Origin: JAWMQL01 sp033283165
GTDB lineage: Bacteria; Pseudomonadota; Gammaproteobacteria; Pseudomonadales; Halieaceae
Direction of reading: 5' to 3'
Length of the DNA stretch: 64,000 nucleotides
Assembly: GCA_033283165.1 (NCBI GenBank)
Contig: JAWMQL010000005.1
Coordinates: 124,001-188,000, forward strand
Below, in pieces: positions 27,032 to 34,091 of the stretch (the stretch's first letter is position 1; every line of letters begins with the position of its first letter). A model generated the notes under the pieces. The model was not told the origin of the DNA. It worked only from the letters and a program-made list of their open reading frames with translations, and ran no database searches. The translations under genes were made by a program, and so were the position numbers.

Positions 27032-27808
27032 ATGACGACTGATATTCTGAGCAATCATCCCGAAATACTCGCCGTGCTTCTGGCGATAGCGGGCTTCCTC
27101 GTCGCCAACGTGCTGGCCGGACTGGCCGAGCGGCTGCTGATGCGCCTGGACGGTTACCTCAGGCGCCGGGCGCCGACGCGGCTGGAACAGGTCGACCTGC
27201 GCGTCCTGCGGCAAACCCTTCGTGCGCTGGTGTACTACGGGACCCTGTTGTTTTTTCTGCTGCTGGCGCTGCAGACCCTCAGCATCACGGTGGTCGCCCA
27301 GTGGCTGGAACTGCTGCTGCAGTACGTACCGCAACTGATCCTGGGCGGCCTGATTATCCTGGTCGGCTACCTGATCGGGGTGGTCTTGCGCAGCCTGGTC
27401 GCCGGCCTGATGGGTATCAACTCGGACCATCTGATACCACGCCTGGTCCAGGCCCTGGTGCTGACCGCCGCCGTGCTGACGGGATTGGCCCAGACGTCCA
27501 TCGACATTTCATTCATCTCCAACGTCCTGGTTATCCTGGTGGCCTTTTTCTTCGGCGGCCTGTCACTGGCATTCGCGCTCGGCAGCCGACAGCTGGTTGA
27601 GAACCTGTTGGCCCGACGCGCCCTCGATCGCTATCGCATCGGTGACCTGGTTCGCGTGAACACTATACAGGGCAGAATCGTCGAAATCCTGAATACCGCG
27701 GTGATACTGGAAACCGATGAGGGCATCTTTACCATCCCGACTTCGCATTTTGTCGACCACGAGGTGCTCCTGATCAGAGAGACCCAGGTGGAAGAAAGCA
27801 GTGCCTGA
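27032..27808 (+). CDS. MscS-like small-conductance channel family protein
   Basis: This 258-residue protein has about five hydrophobic segments and an MscS-type pore/beta region: 'FISNVLVILVAFFFGGLSLAFALGSRQLVENLLARRALDRYRIGDLVRVNTIQGRIVEILNTAVILETDEGIFTIPTSHF'. A 'GxxxAFALGSRQLVENLLA' pore segment of this kind is common in the small YnaI-unlike bacterial homologues. Its end overlaps the GTG of the next gene by 8 bases. Being in one operon with another MscS-like protein and Mg transport genes suggests osmotic or ionic homeostasis. Confidence 0.8.
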   Translation: MTTDILSNHPEILAVLLAIAGFLVANVLAGLAERLLMRLDGYLRRRAPTRLEQVDLRVLRQTLRALVYYGTLLFFLLLALQTLSITVVAQWLELLLQYVPQLILGGLIILVGYLIGVVLRSLVAGLMGINSDHLIPRLVQALVLTAAVLTGLAQTSIDISFISNVLVILVAFFFGGLSLAFALGSRQLVENLLARRALDRYRIGDLVRVNTIQGRIVEILNTAVILETDEGIFTIPTSHFVDHEVLLIRETQVEESSA

Positions 27809-28616
27809 GGACACCGATCCGCTGCTGCTGGCTTTTGCCAGGGGCCGGCCGGAAGAATTGGCCGGGATACTGGCAAGCGCTGACCTGCGCGAGCTTTCGG
27901 AGCTGATAGCCTCACTACCGGCGAAGGTTGCAGCCCAGGTCGGCACACGTTTGCCGAGTTGGCAGCTCACTGCCCTGCTGGGTACCCTGGAACCCGGGTT
28001 GATCTGCCAGATGCTGGTGAGCGCCGCCACCGATGACGCGGTCGCAATTGTGTCCCACCTGCAGGAGTCACGATACTCCGCCATTCTCGAGGTCTGCCCG
28101 GCAGAATCGCGCCTCGCCCTGCGTCAATTGTTTGAATTTCCGTCTCACAGCCTGGCCGCGCTGGCGACTACCCGGTTTATCCGGATTGGCTCGAAAACCA
28201 GCTGTGATGAGTTCGCCAGGCAGTTGGCCTACAGCAGCGATACGCGTCCACGACCCTTGCTTGTGGTGGACGAACAGGGCAAGTACGTCGGCTTGTTGGA
28301 CCTGCAGGCGGCACTGTCCTACAAGAATCGCAGCAGGGCGGTCGCGGATGTCGCCAACGCGATAGAACCACTCAGTGGCCTGACCAGCGCCGAGACAGCG
28401 CTCGGCTCGCGGCTCTGGACCCGCTACACCACCCTGCCGGTGGTGGATGGCAGACACCGCCTGTTGGGTGTGGTCAGCAGGTCGGCGCTACAGCGGGTTG
28501 CCGGCGAAGACGAGCCGGCTGATTTCACCACCGAACGCCTGTTTTCCGAGCTGGCGGTGGGCTATCTCAACACCTGTGGCCGACTACTTGAGTCCGTACT
28601 GGGGAAATCGCGGTGA
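27801..28616 (+). CDS. MgtE N-domain/CBS protein without membrane part
   Basis: GTG 27801 opens a 271-residue soluble protein. Residues about 8-115 form the helical MgtE intracellular N domain ('LLLAFARGRPEELAGILASADLRELSELIASLP'). Two CBS motifs follow ('PLLVVDEQGKYVGLLDLQAAL' and 'TTLPVVDGRHRLLGVVSRSALQRV'). It ends without any membrane segment. It resembles the cytosolic regulatory half of MgtE, and the next gene is a complete MgtE, so it may act as a separate regulatory subunit. Its TGA overlaps the next GTG (GTGA). Confidence 0.8.
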   Translation: MPEDTDPLLLAFARGRPEELAGILASADLRELSELIASLPAKVAAQVGTRLPSWQLTALLGTLEPGLICQMLVSAATDDAVAIVSHLQESRYSAILEVCPAESRLALRQLFEFPSHSLAALATTRFIRIGSKTSCDEFARQLAYSSDTRPRPLLVVDEQGKYVGLLDLQAALSYKNRSRAVADVANAIEPLSGLTSAETALGSRLWTRYTTLPVVDGRHRLLGVVSRSALQRVAGEDEPADFTTERLFSELAVGYLNTCGRLLESVLGKSR

Positions 28617-29899
28617 ATCTGCTCAACACGGTAAGAGAGCACTACGTGCGGAAATTCCCCGCAGAGGCAGCACCGGTACTCGAGCACGAAACCGATGTGT
28701 CAGCTCAACTGGCAGACCTTTCGGACGCGGCTGTCGCGCGGCTGCTGGAAAACGTCGACCCCGCTAACCTGGAGCGCATGTTCCTCGCTCTCGACGGCGA
28801 GCGCAGGGGCGAGGTGCTGCAACTCGCCAGTGTCAGAACCGCCCTGCTGATCATGCGCGCCCTGCCCCCCGCAGAACTGGACGCTACCCTGGAGAGCCTG
28901 TCCGAGCGTGTCAGGGGTGAATTCCTGGAGTTGCTGGAGTTTCCCGAGGGCACGGCAGGACGCTTCATGGAACGCCTCAGAACCCACTACCACGGCAACC
29001 AGACTGTCGGCGAGGCGCTCGAGACCCTGCGCCAGTCAGGCGCACAACGGATCCGGTCGCTTTACCTGGTCTCGGGCGACGGGATCCTGGAAGGTCGGGT
29101 GGATTTGCAGGACATGGCGCTCGCCTCTCCCGACTCGCTGATGATGGACCTCGTGCACGCAGTCGAGGATGTGGCTTACCTCACGTCCACCGAGGAGGAC
29201 CTCGTCGCGCTGTTCGACAAGTCCCGGGTCGATTCCATCCCGGTGGTGGACCAGGACTTCAGGCTGTTGGGTACCGTTCGCTACGCCAACCTGTTCCAGG
29301 CCGCCGAAGAGGCAGCTACCGCTGGCATCCAGCGCATGGTGGGCGCCAGTGCGGACGAGCGGGCACTCTCCAGTCCCCTGTTCGCGGTGAAGCGTCGCCT
29401 GGTGTGGTTGCACATCAACCTGCTGACCGCGTTCCTGGCGGCGGCGGTCGTCGGTCTGTTCGAATCCACCATCGCCAGGTTCACCGCCCTCGCCATCCTC
29501 CTTCCTGTGGTTGCGGGGCAGTCGGGCAATGCTGGCTCACAGGCCCTGGCGGTGACCATGCGCGGGCTGGCCCTGCGTGAGGTCAGCACGCTGCACTGGC
29601 GTGCGGTGCTGTCCAAGGAGCTTCAGATCGGCCTGATCAACGGGTCCGCGCTGGCGATCACCTGTGGCCTGGGTGTGTGGGCCTGGAGCCAATCCTGGGG
29701 CCTTGCCCTCGTAATCGCCATCGCCATGGTGACGGCAATGGTCATGGCCGGCATCTCGGGCGCACTGGTCCCGATGATCTTGTCCCGCCTCGGACAGGAC
29801 CCCGCCACGGCTTCCTCCATCATTCTCACCACGGTGACCGACGTCTCGGGGTTTCTCGCCTTCCTCGGCACGGCGACACTGCTCGCGGCGCTGCTGTAG
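28613..29899 (+). CDS. mgtE: Magnesium transporter MgtE
   Basis: This 428-residue protein has the N domain (about 20-125), a CBS pair (about 130-250) and five membrane helices (about 265-428). The membrane part has the family motif 'LLPVVAGQSGNAGSQALAVTMRGLAL' and the Asp in 'SIILTTVTDVSGFLAFLGTATLL', equivalent to the pore Asp of characterised MgtE. MgtE is a homodimeric, Mg-gated Mg2+ channel. Start GTG 28613 overlaps the preceding stop. It is the last gene of the channel operon. Confidence 0.9.
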   Translation: MNLLNTVREHYVRKFPAEAAPVLEHETDVSAQLADLSDAAVARLLENVDPANLERMFLALDGERRGEVLQLASVRTALLIMRALPPAELDATLESLSERVRGEFLELLEFPEGTAGRFMERLRTHYHGNQTVGEALETLRQSGAQRIRSLYLVSGDGILEGRVDLQDMALASPDSLMMDLVHAVEDVAYLTSTEEDLVALFDKSRVDSIPVVDQDFRLLGTVRYANLFQAAEEAATAGIQRMVGASADERALSSPLFAVKRRLVWLHINLLTAFLAAAVVGLFESTIARFTALAILLPVVAGQSGNAGSQALAVTMRGLALREVSTLHWRAVLSKELQIGLINGSALAITCGLGVWAWSQSWGLALVIAIAMVTAMVMAGISGALVPMILSRLGQDPATASSIILTTVTDVSGFLAFLGTATLLAALL

Positions 29900-29937
29900 T
29901 TTCAGTCCATGGCGGCTGTATTGGCGGCACGCGCCAC

Positions 29938-29955
29938 TGTCGTCATTTAGCGACA
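29938..29955. promoter_or_regulatory. Upstream inverted repeat 1 (candidate enhancer site)
   Basis: The 18-base sequence TGTCGTCATTTAGCGACA has arms TGTCG and CGACA around 8 bases. A near-identical layout recurs at 30003-30020, 65 bases further on. Both lie about 110-175 bases before the sigma-54-type promoter at 30095, the usual place for enhancer-binding protein sites. Confidence 0.5.
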
Positions 29956-30002
29956 ATCTAAGTGACTGAATTCAGGAAGAAAAAGTCGTTTGTCCCGAAT
30001 TC

Positions 30003-30020
30003 TGTCGCAATATCGCAACA
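30003..30020. promoter_or_regulatory. Upstream inverted repeat 2 (candidate enhancer site)
   Basis: TGTCGCAATATCGCAACA has arms TGTCG and CAACA around 8 bases and matches site 1 in both half-site sequence and total length. Together with it, it suggests a dimeric activator of the bacterial enhancer-binding class. No such regulator gene is in the window. Confidence 0.5.
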
Positions 30021-30094
30021 GCCGCCTCTGACCAGAGCGCTGCCACACATGCTTTTTCGCCGCTATGTAATTGTAAATTAATCACATTTCCGGA

Positions 30095-30111
30095 TTTGCA
30101 CGATTCTTGCA
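30095..30111 (+). promoter_or_regulatory. Sigma-54-type promoter
   Basis: TTTGCACGATTCTTGCA matches the -24/-12 consensus YTGGCACGrNNNTTGCW at all fixed positions except one (TG instead of GG at -24). The -12 GC is intact and the spacing is right. Expected transcription start is about 30122, giving a leader of about 44 bases before ATG 30166. Confidence 0.6.
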
Positions 30112-30165
30112 GGAGATGAAAGGACGAGCCGACTGATCAACCCAATCTGCTGAGGAGAGGGACTC

Positions 30166-30453
30166 ATGGAACCGAGAACTGTTCGGAGAGAACTCGAGGA
30201 TTTCACCCAGTTCTGTCATTCATTTGACGTCAAGGCGGTCATCGCGTCAGCTGACGCGTACGGCACCACCGCTGATCATCAACAGGAAGTTTACGCGCTG
30301 GCCATACTGAGAGCGCTGTGGAACGGCAATTTCGGCGAAGACCGGCAGGTACAGCAAGCCGCCATCAGCGCGCTGTGGGAGCGGGGTTATCGCAAGGGGT
30401 TCAACGCGGATAGCTTCAATGAGGCTTTCGAGGAATTTTTTGTCTACTGGTGA
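30166..30453 (+). CDS. Small protein of unknown function behind a sigma-54-type promoter
   Basis: ATG 30166 has GAGGAGAGG about 6 bases upstream and encodes a 95-residue soluble, acidic, aromatic-rich protein ('HQQEVYALAILRALWNGNFGEDRQVQQAAISALWERGYRKGFNADSFNEAFEEFF'). No signal or membrane segment is visible. It is predicted mostly helical. I do not recognise the family. The gene stands alone, convergent with nosL, and its promoter architecture (two inverted repeats plus a -24/-12 element) implies tight conditional expression. Confidence 0.75.
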   Translation: MEPRTVRRELEDFTQFCHSFDVKAVIASADAYGTTADHQQEVYALAILRALWNGNFGEDRQVQQAAISALWERGYRKGFNADSFNEAFEEFFVYW

Positions 30454-30491
30454 AGGCTGCATCGACGACCTCTTGCCGCGAAGGTTCCTCG

Positions 30492-31034
30492 TCATTCCTG
30501 CTGCACGTCCATCATCATTCCCGCCGCATGCCCCTCATCCGGGCCGAGCACGTATGCCACCGGGATATCATCAAGCTGCAGCACCCTGCCCCCATGTTGC
30601 GCAGCGAAAGCCTCTGCCGCGGGTCTACTGCTGAACGGTATCGTCTCGGGAGCACCCATGCTGCCTGACTTCTCACTCTCGATCACAAACCAGGCCCGAT
30701 CGGCCTCGATCATGCTGTCGGTGTCGGCCTCAGGGTGATCCCAGCCACCGAGATCCACGGCACTGACATAAAATACGTGGATTGGCCGGGTCTCCTCAGG
30801 CAGGCGCTGAAAGGCGATTCCATCCCTTGCGGTAGTGAACCACAGGGGTTTCAGTTCTCCGCGCAGGAATATCTGGCTCTTGGGGCCCGTGTGGTCCGCC
30901 ACGATCATGCCACAGAAATAACCAGTATCCTCGCGGCCGGGTTGGGTCGGCGCAGGTTTGGGTGCACTGGTATCCGCACCGCAGGCGATGAGTATTCCGC
31001 AAACCAGTGTGATGAGAAAGTGTCTAAAGCTCAT
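30492..31034 (-). CDS. nosL: NosL copper chaperone lipoprotein
   Basis: ATG 31034 gives 180 residues with a lipoprotein signal (LVCGILIACG, Cys about residue 18). The NosL motif 'YFCGMIVADHTGPKSQIFLRGE' is the Cu(I)-binding CGM site. The C-terminal 'EGHAAGMMMDVQQE' also fits NosL. NosL delivers copper for NosZ assembly at the outer or inner membrane surface. The gene overlaps the end of nosY by 11 bases and is the last of the nos cluster. The longer frame upstream is an overlap artefact. Confidence 0.9.
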   Translation of the reverse strand: MSFRHFLITLVCGILIACGADTSAPKPAPTQPGREDTGYFCGMIVADHTGPKSQIFLRGELKPLWFTTARDGIAFQRLPEETRPIHVFYVSAVDLGGWDHPEADTDSMIEADRAWFVIESEKSGSMGAPETIPFSSRPAAEAFAAQHGGRVLQLDDIPVAYVLGPDEGHAAGMMMDVQQE

Positions 31035-31860
31035 GGCGCTTGAATATCCAGACCGAGGTAAGCAGGGGCGCCAGAATCCACAGGCATAGCACGCCAAGCA
31101 ACAGGTTTGCATTGAGGAAGGAGTTATCCAGGGCGCCAAGGCTGCCTGAGACCAGGCTGGCAGCTTCTGACCCCGCGAGGTTGAACAGCCGGTAAATATC
31201 CGCAGGATTAAGCAACAGCAAGCCGGCAAACAGGTCAGCGTGTATCCGGCCCTCCGAATCAGCCAGCACCAGTCCCAGAAGTAACAGGTCGAAGAGAACC
31301 ACGATGAACAGCCAGGCACTGATGGCTAAACCGGCCGCCGTGGCACTGGATGACACGGAGACGCTGATCAGGTATCCCAGGGCGATAAAACTGCTGCCAA
31401 GCAGTAAGGAACTGCCCAGCATGCTGGCGAACAACAGCCAGTCCTGTACCTGTATATCTGCCGTGGCACTGATATAAACGCCGGTGGCGCCATAGCCCAG
31501 AAGAATGGCCAGGGCTATGATTGAAAAATGCCCGATGAACTTGCCCGCGATTATCTGCCCTCGACTGACGGGGTAAGTCATCAGCAATAGCAGCGTGCCT
31601 CGCTCCCGTTCCCCGACAATGCTGTCATAAGAGAGGGTCAACGCTATCAGCGGGATGAGGTAAACGCTCAAACTGGCCAGGCTCACCGTGGTTACACTCA
31701 TTGCGGACGCGCGTGTTTCACCGATCGGCGAGGCGCCAAGCACGGCGAGGGAAAAAGCCAGGGTTGCCAACAGCAACAACACGGAGATCACCCAGCGATT
31801 GCGAACCCCCTCTTGAAATTCCTCGGCGGCGAGAATCAACACCGGGCGTAACATCGTCAT
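31024..31860 (-). CDS. nosY: ABC transporter permease NosY
   Basis: This 278-residue integral membrane protein has six hydrophobic segments and the NosY-type phrase 'SIVGERERGTLLLLMTYPVSRGQIIAGKFIGHF' found in ABC-2 permeases. With NosF and NosD it forms the membrane complex that supports copper-sulfur cluster assembly in NosZ. Its ATG overlaps the nosF stop as ATGA, and its end overlaps nosL. Confidence 0.92.
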   Translation of the reverse strand: MTMLRPVLILAAEEFQEGVRNRWVISVLLLLATLAFSLAVLGASPIGETRASAMSVTTVSLASLSVYLIPLIALTLSYDSIVGERERGTLLLLMTYPVSRGQIIAGKFIGHFSIIALAILLGYGATGVYISATADIQVQDWLLFASMLGSSLLLGSSFIALGYLISVSVSSSATAAGLAISAWLFIVVLFDLLLLGLVLADSEGRIHADLFAGLLLLNPADIYRLFNLAGSEAASLVSGSLGALDNSFLNANLLLGVLCLWILAPLLTSVWIFKRHEL

Positions 31861-32795
31861 TCGCCAACCCCGTTAACAAAATACGTGTACAGATCGTCCA
31901 GGCCCGGCGGGCGGACGCCGATGTCCTGTACGATGTCCGGTCGCGAGGTCAATTGCCGTAGAAGCGCGATTTTCTGCTCCTGCGGGCAACTTATCTGGGC
32001 ACGTTGTCCATCCGACGACTGCAGCACTTCGCTCCCCGGAACAATGGCCCGCAGTTCAGCGAGCATGCCAGGAACATAATGAACGGTGATGATGACTGGC
32101 AGCGCGGCTTTCTGCCGCAGGGCCGAAAGGCTGCCCTGCTCCAGCAGGCGACCATGCTTCATGATGGCTATCCGGTCTGTACGTGCCTCTATTTCGGTCA
32201 GTGCGTGGGAGGAGAGAATCAACGAGGCGCCAGACGACTGCCGCTGGCCGACAATGTCGTAAAAATGCTGGCGCAAAAACGGATCCAGCCCGGAGGTGGG
32301 CTCATCGAGCAATAACAGGTCCGGTTTGCCCAGCAGCGCCTGAGCCAACCCCAATCGCTGGCGCATACCCTTGGAGTAGGTACTGATCTTCTGATCCGCA
32401 GCTCCGGCCAGTCCTACCAGCTCCAGCATCTCGTTGCATTGGGATTTACCCACCTTCTTCAACCGGCCGTAAAAACGCAACATCTGGTGGCCCGACAGAC
32501 TGCCCGGGAAGGTGACGCTCTCTGGCAGAAAGCCTATCGCATCGCTGGCGGGAGTTGGCCGCGACTTACCTCCATCCCAGGCCCATCGACTGATCGAGCC
32601 CCGTGTTGGCCGCGTCAGGCCCAGTATGAGTTTCATCAGAGTCGTTTTGCCGGCACCATTGTGGCCGATGACGGCCAGGCTCTCACCGGGCTGCAGGTGC
32701 AGGTCCACGTCATCCACGGCGGGTCGACCACGATACAATTTGGACAAGCCCTGTATTTCGAGGACGTTCATCGCGATCTGGCCGCCACAGTTCAT
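31857..32795 (-). CDS. nosF: ABC transporter ATP-binding protein NosF
   Basis: This 312-residue ATPase has Walker A 'GHNGAGKTTLMKL', the signature 'YSKGMRQRLGLAQALL' and Walker B 'LLLLDEPTSGLDP' followed by the H-loop 'SSHALTEIE'. It energises the NosDFY complex. ATG 32795 overlaps the nosD stop as ATGA and has GAGAGG upstream, so I keep this start; an internal ATG at 32771 is the conventional alternative (MNVLEIQGLSKLY). Confidence 0.92.
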   Translation of the reverse strand: MNCGGQIAMNVLEIQGLSKLYRGRPAVDDVDLHLQPGESLAVIGHNGAGKTTLMKLILGLTRPTRGSISRWAWDGGKSRPTPASDAIGFLPESVTFPGSLSGHQMLRFYGRLKKVGKSQCNEMLELVGLAGAADQKISTYSKGMRQRLGLAQALLGKPDLLLLDEPTSGLDPFLRQHFYDIVGQRQSSGASLILSSHALTEIEARTDRIAIMKHGRLLEQGSLSALRQKAALPVIITVHYVPGMLAELRAIVPGSEVLQSSDGQRAQISCPQEQKIALLRQLTSRPDIVQDIGVRPPGLDDLYTYFVNGVGE

Positions 32796-34069
32796 CCGGC
32801 CTCTCCCGTGGCAACCGGGCTCATCAGCGGGTAACTGTCAGTAACGCCACCGGGATGGAGCGCGGGAAACTCGGACTGGGCCCACTGCAAAATCTGCAGG
32901 ATCGGGCTGTTCATGAGCAGTTTTGCCATGGGATAGCGCCAAAGGATCTGGTCAGCAACCGAGTTGGGACGATAGGCCTGATTGGCGGTACCGTCACCAT
33001 CCAGGTCAAATGATACGTGATCACTCCAGTAATTGCCGCGATGGTTTCGGGACCACTCGAGCTCGCGTGTTCCCACGTATTTTACCTGTTTCCTGTTGGC
33101 GACGAAGTTGTTCTCCCAGATGTCATTCTGTTCCGAGCCAGCGGTAAAGTGAATACCGATGGCACAGCCCTGGAAGTGATTGCGACTGATCGCGTTGAAG
33201 TTGGAGTTGTATACGAAAACGCACTTTTCCGAGCTGCTCTGGCCATGCCACGGCGTCACCACATTGCCGGTAATGGTGGATTCATTGGTGAAATTAAAAA
33301 AGATACCGCGCTCCGAATCTCCCAGGGACTGATTCCCGGTAACCACGAGGCGGTTGGAATACATAAGGGCATAACCCACCGTGTTACCCGTGGAGATATT
33401 ATCTGTCACCGCGCTATCGTGAGTGTACATATAATGCACGGCGAAACGGAGATCAGAAAAACGGTTATCGTGGAACCGATTATCGCGACTGGTGGTAACA
33501 AAAATGCCGTCGCGGCCATAGCGGATACGGTTTCCTACAACTTCTGAGCCCGGCGTATTCCACAACTGCACCGCATTACCGCGCTCGTTGACACGCAGGT
33601 CCTCCAGGCCCTCGATCAGGTTTTCGCTTACCCTGGCGTTTTCCGGACCCTTGAGATAAACACCGATCAGGTTGCCGACGATGCGGTTCGCTGAAATAAC
33701 AGCATCATCCCCCCTGGCGGTGACAAACACCCCGCTGTCCTCAGTAGACAATTTACGGCCGGAACCGGTGATGGTGAGCCCCTCCAGTTTGACTCCCGGG
33801 GCATCAATAGTAATCACGGTACCGAAGCCATTTCCGGTCACGGTGGGATCGCCTGTGCCGAGGATGGAGATGCTGCGCTCGATCGTGATGGGGCCGCTGT
33901 ATTGACCCGGCCCGAGGCGCAGGGTATCCCCATCTGCGGCTCGGGCAAGGGAGGAGGCCAACAGGTCCGGCGTAACCGTAAAATCCGCAGCCCGGCTTTC
34001 AATGGGCAGGCCCAAACAAACCGCACCGGCGGCCAGGATGGCCGCCGGTGCCTGCCATTGATACCGCAT
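32792..34069 (-). CDS. nosD: Periplasmic copper-binding protein NosD
   Basis: This 425-residue protein has a signal peptide (to about residue 27, ending SRAA) and a right-handed beta-helix of NosD/CASH repeats ('GNRIRYGRDGIFVTTSRDNRFHDNRFSDLRFAVHYMYTHDSAVTDNISTGN'). NosD is the periplasmic partner of the NosFY transporter and receives copper from NosL for NosZ maturation. It follows nosZ by 22 bases. Confidence 0.93.
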   Translation of the reverse strand: MRYQWQAPAAILAAGAVCLGLPIESRAADFTVTPDLLASSLARAADGDTLRLGPGQYSGPITIERSISILGTGDPTVTGNGFGTVITIDAPGVKLEGLTITGSGRKLSTEDSGVFVTARGDDAVISANRIVGNLIGVYLKGPENARVSENLIEGLEDLRVNERGNAVQLWNTPGSEVVGNRIRYGRDGIFVTTSRDNRFHDNRFSDLRFAVHYMYTHDSAVTDNISTGNTVGYALMYSNRLVVTGNQSLGDSERGIFFNFTNESTITGNVVTPWHGQSSSEKCVFVYNSNFNAISRNHFQGCAIGIHFTAGSEQNDIWENNFVANRKQVKYVGTRELEWSRNHRGNYWSDHVSFDLDGDGTANQAYRPNSVADQILWRYPMAKLLMNSPILQILQWAQSEFPALHPGGVTDSYPLMSPVATGEAG

Positions 34070-34091
34070 CTGTCAGGTCGGGGGCATCGTC

